Shown: positions 7,413-15,917, counted from the first letter of the stretch. The stretch: 64,000 bases of DNA from Fimbriimonas ginsengisoli Gsoil 348 (GCF_000724625.1 NZ_CP007139.1:1116001-1180000), one strand, 5' to 3'. Program-made: numbers and translations. The notes: generated by a model from the sequence alone, not told the origin.

Positions 7413-8360
7413 TGGGTTTAGGATGGCCCAGAGGGCGGCGAGGAGCGATTTTTCGCCTTTGGCGTCGGAGTCGAGGGACCAGATCATGATGCCGGCGAGC
7501 TTTTCATCGACGACGTATTTGGCCTTTGCCTGGATGGTGGCCAGGCCGTTGTACCAAATCGTGCTTCCCACTTGGTCCGCCTTCTCGGCCCCGGGGTAGG
7601 TCGTGACGATCTCCGAGAAGGGGTAGTCGCCCTTGCGGTAGGCGTCTCCGAATCCGTAGCCGTAAAACGGAACGCCGAGAACGGCTTTCGACTTGGGCAG
7701 ACCACGGTCCAGCCAGTACTTGACGTTTTGCTTGGCGGCATCGAAGGAGGAGTGCTGGCCGGGCCGGTCCGGGTTCCATGGGCCGCTCTCGTCGTAGGCC
7801 ATGATGTTGACGAAGTCGAACCACTCGAACACCGAGCTCGGCACCTTGTCGCCCCCATAACCCTTGGAGAGGGCGGAGGTGAGCAGCTTCCCTCTCAGTT
7901 TCAATGCCTTCCCCAGATCCTGTACGAATGCACCGTAGTCGGTGTTAATCGACGGCCCCTCGATGTCGACATCCAGTCCATCGAAGCTGTGCGAGACAAC
8001 GTATTCGACCAGCTTGGCGACAAAGCCGGCCCGCTTTTCCTCGGTCAGGAGGGCAAAATAGCGGTCCATCAATTCTTTGTTCGTGGAGGCAGAGCCGCCG
8101 CCGATGGAGACGAGCACCTTCACCTTCTTCGCGTGGGCTTTTGCGATCAACGCGTCATCCTTCTTGTTGAACGTCATGTTGCCGGCATCGTCCGCCGGAT
8201 TCTCGAACGCGACATTGAGATGCGTCACTTTGCCGTAGTCGATCGTATCGGTGAACGTTTCAAGCTCGATCCAGTTGGGGACATAGGCGACGACCACTTT
8301 TTGCGCGTGGGCTACCGCGATCATGGCAATGAACGTGATGGCTACGAGAGACTTCTTCAT
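7410..8360 (-). CDS. Secreted GH18 chitinase-like glycosidase
   Basis: 316 residues with a clear signal peptide (MKKSLVAITFIAMIAVAHAQ, cleavage after AHA). The GH18 barrel is recognisable from KVKVLVSIGGG near residue 80 and the catalytic FDGLDVDIE near 126-134, where D127, D130, D132 and the acid Glu134 of DxxDxDxE are all present. Further blocks are FDFVNIMAYDESGPW and GVPFYGYGF. The family hydrolyses chitin or related N-acetylglucosamine glycans with substrate assistance. There is no carbohydrate-binding module, and the enzyme is short, so it may act on soluble oligomers or peptidoglycan-like glycans. The gene stands alone and its stop lies in a repeat. Confidence 0.92.
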   Translation of the reverse strand: MKKSLVAITFIAMIAVAHAQKVVVAYVPNWIELETFTDTIDYGKVTHLNVAFENPADDAGNMTFNKKDDALIAKAHAKKVKVLVSIGGGSASTNKELMDRYFALLTEEKRAGFVAKLVEYVVSHSFDGLDVDIEGPSINTDYGAFVQDLGKALKLRGKLLTSALSKGYGGDKVPSSVFEWFDFVNIMAYDESGPWNPDRPGQHSSFDAAKQNVKYWLDRGLPKSKAVLGVPFYGYGFGDAYRKGDYPFSEIVTTYPGAEKADQVGSTIWYNGLATIQAKAKYVVDEKLAGIMIWSLDSDAKGEKSLLAALWAILNP

Positions 8361-8506
8361 TGGGTGCCAACAGCAATTCTATCGTGAACGAGGTTTTCTT
8401 AGGTCATGCTGTTGGCGCTCGAGCATTGTCTTCTCGCGCTGAACGCGTCGATTCAAGCCATGGATCTCATCACGTTGGGGCTGGCTCAATTTCGCCGGGC
8501 TGCGCC

Positions 8507-8548
8507 CTTCCCCGACCGGTCACGCTAAAGGCGGGGCAGGCGCTGGAG
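8507..8548 (+). pseudogene. Remnant resembling the C-terminal end of the GH116 gene
   Basis: In one frame this encodes LPRPVTLKAGQALE, matching LPRPITLKAGQAIE at the end of the GH116 protein (5953-5994) at 12 of 14 residues, with strong base-level similarity. Nothing else of a glycosidase is visible around it. It looks like a scrap of a deleted or recombined glycosidase gene between the GH18 gene and the SnoaL-like gene. Confidence 0.4.
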
Positions 8549-8553
8549 AAGAA

Positions 8554-8994
8554 CTACCCGGCTTTGATCCTGGTGGATTGGTAGGAGATGAGTTGCCAGC
8601 GGCCGTCCTCGTGGAGGTAGACGCGGATGATTTGGAGCCAGTGATTGATCGGCTGGTTGCGGGCGGTGCCTTGGGAGTGGAGGCGTTCGGTTACAACGGC
8701 GGTTTCCCCGTGCATGTAGACGTGGACGCGGTCGGCGGCCATTCGCCTGACCCGGGTCGCGCCCGTCCGCACGGAGTGGATCATGTGCTCGCGGTCGCCG
8801 ATCGAGCCGGTCGAGGTGACGATTACCGCGGTTTTGTGGATGATTCGGTCGAGTTCCTTGTGGTCACCGTTGAACAGCGCCTCCATGAACTGCTTGTCGG
8901 TCTCTCGCACCTGTTTCTCGGGAGAAGAGCCTCCTTGGGCGGCCGATAGGCAGACGAGACCGGCGGCGAGGGCGGACAGAGCGGTTTTGTTCAT
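8554..8994 (-). CDS. Secreted SnoaL/DUF4440-like (NTF2-fold) protein
   Basis: 146 residues starting with a signal peptide (MNKTALSALAAGLVCLSAAQ). The rest fits the cone-shaped NTF2 fold of DUF4440/SnoaL proteins: RETDKQFMEALFNGDHKELD, then a strand GDREHMIHSVRTG, then TAVVTERLHSQG and the final strand DGRWQLISYQSTRI. Members of this family bind small ligands or act as isomerases or hydrolases; nothing here identifies one. The gene is monocistronic and transcribed away from the sigma factor gene. Confidence 0.8.
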   Translation of the reverse strand: MNKTALSALAAGLVCLSAAQGGSSPEKQVRETDKQFMEALFNGDHKELDRIIHKTAVIVTSTGSIGDREHMIHSVRTGATRVRRMAADRVHVYMHGETAVVTERLHSQGTARNQPINHWLQIIRVYLHEDGRWQLISYQSTRIKAG

Positions 8995-9281
8995 GGGTTG
9001 GCCATATTATCGCGCAGTTCCCATTCTCGCCCGAACGGAGCGAGAACATTCAACGAGTTCCTGGACTTCTCATATTGTTAGGCTGAGGTCGCCACTTTCA
9101 GGGCTCGATGGGTTGGCCGGTATTACCAAGGCTCCGCTTCGCTTCACCATGGGCTAGAGGATCGACGCCTCTTCGAGGCCAGAGTGGGACAATCCATCGT
9201 CCGTACCTTCGCTCGTTCGGATCAAATAATTTTCACTCTGGCGATGATCTATTTTTGAGGGTGGGGGCGCCTTAGGGGTTG

Positions 9282-10811
9282 ATGACGCACGAAACGCAAC
9301 AAGAGCTCCTGACGCGAGCCCTCGCTGGGGATCGCGCGGCGACGGATCAATTATTCGAGGCCCACCGGCCAACTATCCTCCGGCTCGCCATGCGAGCCCT
9401 CGGAAATGTCGACGACGCTTACGACGTGGCCCAAGAAACCTTGGCGTACGCAGTCGTGAAGCTCCCCACGCTTCGCGACCACACGAAATTCACAGCCTGG
9501 CTTCGCCAGCTCACCCTGACCCACTGCACCGACTACCGCCGGCGTCGAGGCACTCGCCGGCTCGGTGAGCCGATCGCCCAGTTGAACGAAGCCTCAGAAG
9601 AGGCCGATCTGACGCAACGGCTCGCCATCCGCGATTCCTTAAAGCTTCTCTCCGAGCCTCATCAAGATGCCCTCCTCATGTATTACGTCGGCGGATGGTC
9701 CATCCCGGAGATCGCCCACCTGCTCGAGGTCCCGCCGAACACCGTGCGCAGCCGTCTCATGGCCGCGAAGAGGTTGATTCGCGACGACCTCCAGACCGTT
9801 TTCCCCTACCTCAACCCTATGAAACTAGCGAATCCGACTCTGAGCGAGTCCCACATGTCTCTCATCGAAGCCGCGTTTCCCGGCTCGCGAATCGTCAGCG
9901 TCCAGGCCGACCCCGAGCCCTGGCAACCGTTTTCCCCGCGCGTCAAGCTCGCGCTTTCCGACGGAACGCAAAGAACCGTCGACTTCCGCCGCATCGATGC
10001 TCATCGCATCCAGCTCGCCCAAGCACTGGCCCGGCTCGGTATTCCCGGACCCCAGGTGATCGCGGGACCGCAGCCGGGGCAGTCGCTCTGCCTTTGTCAG
10101 GTTCCGCGCGGCGAGAACCTGAGCCTTTGGGCGCTGGGAGGCACCCCGCACCGGATCCGGCTTGCCACCGAACGGGCGATCGAAGGACTCGACCGACTCC
10201 AAGCCTGCAGCGAGGGGCTCATGGACGACCCGATCGGAGCGACGCTCCCTCGACGAACTTTGCTGGACGAAGTGGCGATCCTCACCGACGACGAACGGTG
10301 GAACGCCGACCCGTGGCTGGCGGAGGCGGGAGCCGAGCGCCGGGCTTGGCTTGCGGACCCCTGGTTCGCCGACGCCGTCGCGCGGGTCGGCGCCGCGGTG
10401 GTCGAAATCGACACACCCCTTGTGTACACCGACTACATGTTCTTCTTTCCCCAGGGATACCGGATCCAAACGGGAACTGCGCCGATGGACGACCTCGTCG
10501 GCTGGCCCGGAGATCCGCACTATGGGGAAAACCCTCTCGTAGAATTCGTCCATGTCTTCGGCCACTTCGGCGATCCGTTACTCGGCTTGGCGATGGTGTG
10601 GGTCTACGACTGCTACCCGTTCGTCCACACCGGTTTCGTCGAGCAGGTGCTCTGGCGGCGCGGCGTCACCCAGCGCGAGTTCGCGCCGCGCTTGGCGCTG
10701 AAAGCGCTGCAAATGATCGCCCGCGATCTTCCGCTGGAGCGTCCGGCGGGCGAAGCCAGGTATTGGCAGAGCCTTCGCGGGTGGGCGGAGCAGGCATTAA
10801 GCTGGATGTAG
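9282..10811 (+). CDS. ECF-type sigma factor fused to a degenerate APH-like kinase domain
   Basis: Residues 1-170 are a complete ECF-like sigma factor: region 2 (LFEAHRPTILRLAMRALGNV, then DAYDVAQETLAYAV) and region 4 (LLSEPHQDALLMYYVGGWSI, then EIAHLLEVPPNTVRSRL). About 330 residues follow, which no ordinary ECF factor has. They resemble an aminoglycoside phosphotransferase fold: an N-lobe-like strand pair RVKLALSDGTQRTVDFRR, a helix ALARLGIPGPQVI, then LVYTDYMFFFPQGY where kinases have the HGD catalytic loop, and MDDLVGWPGDPHYG where they have the DWG/GDP metal loop. The HGD is replaced by YTD, so phosphotransfer is doubtful. It may be a ligand-sensing pseudokinase that controls the sigma part. 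ATG 9282 is preferred over TTG 9279, with AGGGG upstream. No anti-sigma gene is adjacent. Confidence 0.75.
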   Translation: MTHETQQELLTRALAGDRAATDQLFEAHRPTILRLAMRALGNVDDAYDVAQETLAYAVVKLPTLRDHTKFTAWLRQLTLTHCTDYRRRRGTRRLGEPIAQLNEASEEADLTQRLAIRDSLKLLSEPHQDALLMYYVGGWSIPEIAHLLEVPPNTVRSRLMAAKRLIRDDLQTVFPYLNPMKLANPTLSESHMSLIEAAFPGSRIVSVQADPEPWQPFSPRVKLALSDGTQRTVDFRRIDAHRIQLAQALARLGIPGPQVIAGPQPGQSLCLCQVPRGENLSLWALGGTPHRIRLATERAIEGLDRLQACSEGLMDDPIGATLPRRTLLDEVAILTDDERWNADPWLAEAGAERRAWLADPWFADAVARVGAAVVEIDTPLVYTDYMFFFPQGYRIQTGTAPMDDLVGWPGDPHYGENPLVEFVHVFGHFGDPLLGLAMVWVYDCYPFVHTGFVEQVLWRRGVTQREFAPRLALKALQMIARDLPLERPAGEARYWQSLRGWAEQALSWM

Positions 10812-10909
10812 TGGTTCGATTCCCCTCCCGAAGCGGTTGCTCGGTAATCGTCTTCAGGAGGGAATCGGGCCAGGCGGTGTACATTGAGGGAGCCCGGTAG
10901 GTCCTTACG

Positions 10910-13198
10910 ATGACGTTGACTCTCCGTTCGAGATTGCTTTTCGGTTTTTTGCTCGCGCTTGGAGCGAGCGCTCACGCGGCGAAGTTAGTCGAGGTGCGTA
11001 CCGTCGACGACGAGTACGTGATGATCCGGTGGCAGGACGGCTGGGTTCGGTATCGCGACCTGGGGACGGGACCGAGGGCGTTCAACAACCCCGAGGGGCT
11101 TGGGGACGACGTTTTGGAGAAATTCGGGCTGCCGGTGGATACCGCGGCGGCGACAGATCCGGCCAGCTACAGCTTGGTTTCAACAGACGACCCTGGGTAT
11201 CGAACCCCGGTCCGGCCGGTCAAATGTTCTCGCAAGGCGAAAGTCTCTGGCTCGGCGTGGAAGTGGCCCGATCCCGATTACACATTGGAGCACACGATCT
11301 TTCTGAAGCTCCCGAAGAAGCTGGAGCATGGGAAGCACTATCGGCTCACGATTTCGCCGCAGACCCATAGCGACGTGGAGGCCCGCACGTTCGCTTTCGA
11401 CATCTTTCGGAACGTCTCGGAGGCGGTGCACGCCAACATCATCGGCTACGATCCGAGCCAGACGGCGGCGAAATCGGCGGACCTATACATGTGGCTGGGG
11501 GACGGCGGGGCGCGCGACTATTCGAGCTACGCAGGACGGCGGGTGATGCTGTTCGACGCGAAGAGCGGCAAGAAGTACGAGGCCGGGACGGTGGTTTTTT
11601 GGAAGTCCAGCGGACCGGATTGCGGGACGTGGAACCTCACGAAGTCGGACGTTTGGAACTGCGACTTTTCCGCCTTCAAGCAACCGGGGACGTACCGGCT
11701 CGTGGTGGACGGGGTCGGCTGCAGCCAAGATTTCACCATCGCCGACGATGTGTACCGCCAGCCTTACAAGACGTCGGTGCTTGGATACTTCTTCATGCGG
11801 GAGGGGGAGAGCAAAGATTTCTTTCCGGTACCGCGGCAGCCACGATACGTCCCGAACGTGGACCCGCCCGGGTTCAAAGTGTTTCTGACGACGATGTCTC
11901 CGATCCACCCGGATTGGAAGAAGCTTGGCGGCGATCCTTGGGACAACAAGGATTGGTCGCGATACAAGGAACCGGGAGAGCCGACGAATCCGAACGCGTG
12001 GGGCGGACATTCCGACGCCACCGACTGGGACCGGAACGCTACTCACGTCTCGAACATCTGGGACATCCTCCTGCCGTTCGTGTTGAGCAACGGTCGGCTA
12101 AAGGAGGACGACCTAGGGATTCGGGAGAGCGGAAACGGGATTCCCGACCTGCTCGACGAAGCCCGCTACGAAGTCGACTTCTGGCTTCGGCTGCGCGACA
12201 CGAAGGGCGGATACAGCTTCGGGCTGAACAATCCGACGGTGGACGACAAAGCGATGTACCAGGCGGCGGCGGCGCCTTATATGGCGTGGGCAAACGCGGC
12301 CAACGCGGCGATGCTCGCCGACAGCTTCCGAATCGCGGGCAAGCCGGAGCTGGCCGAGCAGTATCGAGCGGCGGCGACCGAAGCTTGGAAGGTGGCGGCG
12401 GAGCGGGATCTCGACTTCAAGTTCGGCATCGGCAATGGCTCGATTCGCGGCCGCGATTTGAAGATGATGGCGGCGGCGTTCCTCTACAACGTCACCGGCG
12501 ACCGGGTTTTCGAAGACGCGATGGCCAAAGAGAGCATCGTTTCCGGGCCGGAGGTGGCGACGGAGGAGGCCGACAAATACAACCAGCTCTATGGCACGGC
12601 GGCCTATCTTATGTGCGCCAAGTTCGGATGGCGTCCGATCCACCACCCGGAGCTGCTGGCGAACATGAAGGCGGCGGTGATGTTGGAGACGCGGCATAAG
12701 AACGTCGCTCCCTCGTTAATCCGGCCGTCGCGGCGAAGCAGCGACGAGGCGTACGGATGGTTCCAGACGGTGGAAGAGGTGCAGCGGCTGTGCGTGGCCC
12801 ATGCGGTGGCGACTTCGCCGAGCGACCGGCTGGACTTCCAGCGGGCGATGATCTTAGAGGCGGACTACGGGCTTGGGCGGAACCCGATGAACATGACGCA
12901 GATGACCGGGTTGGGAGCGCGGCATCCGGAGGAGATCTACACGTCTGGACGGAACGACGGCATTCCCGATGTCCATCCGGGACACACGCCCTATATGAAC
13001 GCCGAAGCCTGGAGTCCCGGCTTCATGGGCGACCCGCAGTGGTACGCGAGCCGGGGTTACCCGGCCTGGAGCGAATGGCCACACGGCGAAGCGCTTTGGC
13101 GGGCCCGGTACTGCTACTGCAACAACGAGTTCACGCCGCAACAAACGATGCGGGGGAAGATGTGTTTGCTTGCGTATCTGTACTCTTTGCGGAAGTGA
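10910..13198 (+). CDS. Secreted GH9 family glycosidase (cellulase-type)
   Basis: 762 residues with a signal peptide (about 1-23, ending AHA). An N-terminal beta-rich region (about 25-280) contains an Ig-like domain of the type preceding GH9 catalytic domains (HANIIGYDPSQTAAKSADL; FKQPGTYRLVVDGVGCSQDF). The (alpha/alpha)6 catalytic domain has GGHSDATDWDRN near 366 in place of the usual GGWYDAGD, ESGNGIPDLLDEARYEVDFW, and DYGLGRNPMNMTQMTG. The general-acid glutamate is probably in CNNEFTPQQ near 739. The family hydrolyses beta-1,4-glucans or related oligosaccharides by inversion. The divergent first motif suggests a non-standard substrate. The neighbouring GH27 gene suggests a joint role in plant-polysaccharide use. 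Confidence 0.85.
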   Translation: MTLTLRSRLLFGFLLALGASAHAAKLVEVRTVDDEYVMIRWQDGWVRYRDLGTGPRAFNNPEGLGDDVLEKFGLPVDTAAATDPASYSLVSTDDPGYRTPVRPVKCSRKAKVSGSAWKWPDPDYTLEHTIFLKLPKKLEHGKHYRLTISPQTHSDVEARTFAFDIFRNVSEAVHANIIGYDPSQTAAKSADLYMWLGDGGARDYSSYAGRRVMLFDAKSGKKYEAGTVVFWKSSGPDCGTWNLTKSDVWNCDFSAFKQPGTYRLVVDGVGCSQDFTIADDVYRQPYKTSVLGYFFMREGESKDFFPVPRQPRYVPNVDPPGFKVFLTTMSPIHPDWKKLGGDPWDNKDWSRYKEPGEPTNPNAWGGHSDATDWDRNATHVSNIWDILLPFVLSNGRLKEDDLGIRESGNGIPDLLDEARYEVDFWLRLRDTKGGYSFGLNNPTVDDKAMYQAAAAPYMAWANAANAAMLADSFRIAGKPELAEQYRAAATEAWKVAAERDLDFKFGIGNGSIRGRDLKMMAAAFLYNVTGDRVFEDAMAKESIVSGPEVATEEADKYNQLYGTAAYLMCAKFGWRPIHHPELLANMKAAVMLETRHKNVAPSLIRPSRRSSDEAYGWFQTVEEVQRLCVAHAVATSPSDRLDFQRAMILEADYGLGRNPMNMTQMTGLGARHPEEIYTSGRNDGIPDVHPGHTPYMNAEAWSPGFMGDPQWYASRGYPAWSEWPHGEALWRARYCYCNNEFTPQQTMRGKMCLLAYLYSLRK

Positions 13199-13274
13199 GG
13201 GAGCCGGTTACGCAGAATTGTCCCGCCCAGCGTTGGCGAATAAGAGATGATTCAGTCAAGATAGCGGTCTCACG

Positions 13275-14600
13275 ATGATCTTTTCTAGCCTGCTCCCGTT
13301 GATCGCCTTACTCGGTTCGGGCACAACCGGCAAAGCCGACCAGCCAAATTACTGGTCTTGGGCGAAGACGCCGCCGATGGGGTGGAACAGTTGGGACGGG
13401 TTCGCCACGACGGTCACCGAAGCTCAGACCCGCGCGCATATCGACGTGATGGCGGAGAAGCTCAAGCGGTTTGGGTGGCAGTACGTCGTGGTCGACATTC
13501 AATGGTACGAGCCGAACGCCACCGGGTTCGATTACCGGCAGGGGGCCAAGCTCGAGATGGACGGGTTTGGACGGCTCCAGCCGGCGCTCAACAAGTTCCC
13601 TTCGGCAGCGGATGGGAAAGGGTTCAAAGCGCTTGCCGACTACGCGCACCATCGGGGCCTGAAGTTCGGAGTCCACTTGATGCGCGGCATCCCGCGTCAA
13701 GCCGTCGAGTCGAAAACTCCGGTCAAGGGAACTTCCTTCACGGCCGCGGATATCGCGGACCGGAAGAGCGTTTGTCCGTGGAACGGCGACATGTACGGGG
13801 TCGATATGACCAAGCCGGGGGCACAGGCGTACTACGACTCGGTTTTCCGCCAATTCGCAGATTGGGGGATCGACTTCGTTAAGGTCGATGACCTTTCGAG
13901 GCCGTACCACCTCCCGGAGATCGAGGCGATTCGAACCGCGATCGACCGGTCGAAACGGCGTATCGTCTTCAGCACGTCGCCGGGGGAAACTCCGCTCTCG
14001 GCGGGAGAGCACGTGCAAAACCACGCCAACATGTGGCGGATCAGCGACGACTTCTGGGACAACTGGCCGAGCCTGCTCGACCAGTTCCGGCGGCTACGAG
14101 ATTGGACGCCGTACCGAGCCCCCGGCCACTTTCCTGACGCGGACATGCTCCCCATCGGCATGATCCAGATGGGGCGCTCGAAGACCCGGTTTACTCCGGA
14201 CGAGCAGATCACGCTGATGACGCTTTGGAGCATCGCGCGATCCCCGCTGATGATCGGCGCCGACCTGACGAAGCTGGACGACTTTACGCTTTCGCTCCTC
14301 ACCAATCCGGAAGTGATTCGGGTCGACCAGGCGAGCACCAACAACCGGGAGCTGTTCCACCGCGATGGTGTTTTTGGTTGGATCGCCGATGTTCCGGGCT
14401 CGGCGGATAAGTACCTCGCGTTGTTCAATACTCAGACGACGGGCCGGGTTTCGGTCTCGCTGCAGGAGTTAGGGCTCGGGGGCCGGGTTCGGGTTCGCGA
14501 CCTGTGGCAGAGACGCGATCTCGGCCTAGCGGAGCGGGAGTTCGCGCCGACGATCGCGTCGCACGGCGCAGGGCTCTACCGCCTTCGGTCCGCTAAGTAG
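13275..14600 (+). CDS. Secreted GH27 alpha-galactosidase-like glycosidase
   Basis: 441 residues with a short signal peptide. GH27 blocks are clear: TPPMGWNSWDGFATTVTE near residue 33, FGWQYVVVDIQWY near 66, the nucleophile segment DFVKVDDLSRP (Asp205) and the acid/base segment WRISDDFWDNW (Asp258 or Asp259), followed by a small beta-sandwich C-terminal domain. The family is retaining alpha-galactosidases, with some beta-L-arabinopyranosidases, which remove side-chain sugars from plant galactomannans or oligosaccharides. It lies 76 bases after the GH9 gene on the same strand and may be co-expressed. Its stop codon TAG is the beginning of a family B repeat half-copy. Confidence 0.9.
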   Translation: MIFSSLLPLIALLGSGTTGKADQPNYWSWAKTPPMGWNSWDGFATTVTEAQTRAHIDVMAEKLKRFGWQYVVVDIQWYEPNATGFDYRQGAKLEMDGFGRLQPALNKFPSAADGKGFKALADYAHHRGLKFGVHLMRGIPRQAVESKTPVKGTSFTAADIADRKSVCPWNGDMYGVDMTKPGAQAYYDSVFRQFADWGIDFVKVDDLSRPYHLPEIEAIRTAIDRSKRRIVFSTSPGETPLSAGEHVQNHANMWRISDDFWDNWPSLLDQFRRLRDWTPYRAPGHFPDADMLPIGMIQMGRSKTRFTPDEQITLMTLWSIARSPLMIGADLTKLDDFTLSLLTNPEVIRVDQASTNNRELFHRDGVFGWIADVPGSADKYLALFNTQTTGRVSVSLQELGLGGRVRVRDLWQRRDLGLAEREFAPTIASHGAGLYRLRSAK

Positions 14601-14672
14601 CATCGGCTCCCACCACGTTTTTGTGAGCGAACCGGCGAGCGAATCGACACGATTCCCTACGCCCGAAGGACG

Positions 14673-14777
14673 TGTAGCCGCAGGTTGGCTCGTACCTGCG
14701 CGAGAATGTTTCGCCTAACACCAAACATACGGATCAGCCGACATGCTCGCGCAGGTACGAGCCAACCTGCGGCTACA
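14673..14777. repeat. Perfect 32-bp inverted repeat
   Basis: Arms 14673-14704 and 14746-14777 are exact reverse complements (TGTAGCCGCAGGTTGGCTCG at the outer 20 bases of the left arm) around a 41-base loop. The size and perfection point to a recent or selected structure, such as a miniature element or cruciform. Confidence 0.85.
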
Positions 14778-14926
14778 ACGCTTCGCGTTAGGTCCGGGAT
14801 GGGTGGTTTGAATCGGGCTTGTGACTCGGAACATCAGGCGTCCGACGAACGTTGACAGTCGTTGGCGTTCCCGTAGCCCGAAGATTATGATCTTCAACCA
14901 AAAGCACGTTGACAAAACAGATTCAC

Positions 14927-14990
14927 CCCGTAGCCCGGGGATTTATCCCCGGTAGAACCTTGAACCGCGGCTAAAGCCACGGGCTACGGG
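14927..14990. repeat. Palindromic repeat family D, copy 1
   Basis: CCCGTAGCCCGGGGATTTAT at the left and GCCACGGGCTACGGG at the right form the outer stem, with a second stem GGGGAT...ATCCCC. The 20-base core GGTAGAACCTTGAACCGCGG is shared exactly with copies at 42768-42850 and 63774-63836. Similarity to the last copy extends some 25 bases further left (TTGACAAAACAGATTCACC). Confidence 0.8.
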
Positions 14991-15090
14991 CCAACTAGAT
15001 GAGGGGAATGAAATCCGACTTGTGAATAACCATCATCCTCGGTAGAGCCTCGTACCCCGACTAATAGCCGCAGGCTACGAGACCAACAGG

Positions 15091-15717
15091 CTACGACGTA
15101 GGCTTTACGAATATCAGGTTCGTCAGCCCCGCCGTGATCTCGGCGGCGGTGGTGTGCCCTTCCACGACGAGCCGGTTGAAGGTGATGCTCTTGATCGTTC
15201 CCACGAACACCTCTGCAAGCAGCATGGCGCGAACATCCGTACGCACCCCGCCCTCCTGTTGGGCTTGCTCAATGAGCTTCTCAACGTCCTTCATGAACGC
15301 GCTCTGAGGTTTCAGCAGCCGCGGGTCCGAGCCGCCACAGGAAAGCACCAGACGAGTCATGTCGTAGAACGTAACCTTATCCGGACCGAACTTGTTCGCG
15401 ATCGACCAGGCGATGAACTCCCGCAGCCGGTCGGTTGCGGGGCGCGTGGGATCCATCTCCTGGAGGTATTGGCTCGTCCGCTGCAGGTTGCGCATGGCAA
15501 CGTGGATCAGCACATCTTCTTTGGAGCTGAAGTGCTGGTACAGCGTGGGACGGGAGATCCCGATCGCCTCCGTGATGTCCTCGAGGGTCATCGCGTTGAA
15601 CCCCTTCGTTTGCAGAAATTCGACGGCGGCGTCGAGAATCGCGTCCTCCCGGAGCTGGCGTTGGCGCTCCTTCATGCTCGGGCGGATGTTTCCTTGGTCC
15701 GTTTCAGCGATATTCAT
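15091..15717 (-). CDS. TetR-family repressor of the adjacent efflux operon
   Basis: About 208 residues. The TetR HTH is at residues about 20-65 (ILDAAVEFLQTKGFNAMTLE, then ITEAIGISRPTLYQHF, SSKEDVLIHV). The C-terminal all-helical ligand domain is divergent as usual. The gene diverges from a TolC-HlyD-MFS operon and the 196-base intergenic region carries two tandem palindromes, so the natural reading is a local repressor released by a substrate of the pump. ATG 15717 is preferred; the TTG four codons upstream has no support. Confidence 0.92.
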   Translation of the reverse strand: MNIAETDQGNIRPSMKERQRQLREDAILDAAVEFLQTKGFNAMTLEDITEAIGISRPTLYQHFSSKEDVLIHVAMRNLQRTSQYLQEMDPTRPATDRLREFIAWSIANKFGPDKVTFYDMTRLVLSCGGSDPRLLKPQSAFMKDVEKLIEQAQQEGGVRTDVRAMLLAEVFVGTIKSITFNRLVVEGHTTAAEITAGLTNLIFVKPTS

Positions 15718-15731
15718 TCGTTCTCTCAATA

Positions 15732-15749
15732 GGTGAGACGTTTCTCACC
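15732..15749. promoter_or_regulatory. Candidate TetR operator 1
   Basis: GGTGAGACGTTTCTCACC, a perfect 7-bp inverted repeat with a four-base spacer. It lies just upstream of the tetR start, near the predicted transcription start of tetR, and abuts a second palindrome. Confidence 0.65.
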
Positions 15750-15765
15750 AGGTCAATGTGACCTG
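15749..15765. promoter_or_regulatory. Candidate TetR operator 2
   Basis: CAGGTCAATGTGACCTG, a perfect 7-bp inverted repeat with a three-base spacer, sharing one base with operator 1. A minus-strand TACAAT box at 15766-15771 lies right beside it, so a bound repressor would block tetR transcription. The two palindromes differ in sequence, so they may bind two proteins or two states. Confidence 0.65.
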
Positions 15766-15866
15766 ATTGTATCATTTTTTTACGCGATGTAAGATTTTTT
15801 GTTTTCATGGTGTATGATCTGCTCAACAAGCAAACATATGAACGCTTGAAAAGAGAAGGTGAACCA

Positions 15867-15917
15867 ATGTACAAATTTGAATGCGACGTTAATCGAGGGG
15901 AGGCAGTGAGACTGTGA
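15867..15917 (+). CDS. Possible 16-residue leader peptide of the efflux operon
   Basis: ATG at 15867 has a good Shine-Dalgarno (AAGAGAAGG) six to seven bases upstream. It encodes MYKFECDVNRGEAVRL and stops at TGA 15915-15917, which overlaps the GTG start of the TolC-like gene (GTGA at 15914-15917). Such an overlap would couple translation of the pump gene to this peptide. No homology is claimed; the evidence is start signal, overlap and position only. Confidence 0.4.
   Translation: MYKFECDVNRGEAVRL

Larger units (their letters stand above)
14597..15090. repeat. Gene-free stretch built of palindromic repeats
   Basis: Nearly 500 bases without a convincing gene. It holds a half copy of family B (14597-14617), a perfect 32-base inverted repeat (14673-14777), one copy of the family D repeat (14927-14990 with extended flanks) and a shorter hairpin (15034-15092) that shares GTAGCCGCAGG-type sequence with the large inverted repeat. 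The short ORFs are translations of these repeats. Confidence 0.7.

Noticed and set aside
8360-8584. 74-residue plus-strand ORF
   Set aside because: No start signal; only 14 residues resemble a protein, so it is recorded as a remnant rather than a gene.
11491-12699. 402-residue plus-strand ORF inside the GH9 gene
   Set aside because: Shadow frame of the GH9 catalytic domain (Gly/Arg-rich).
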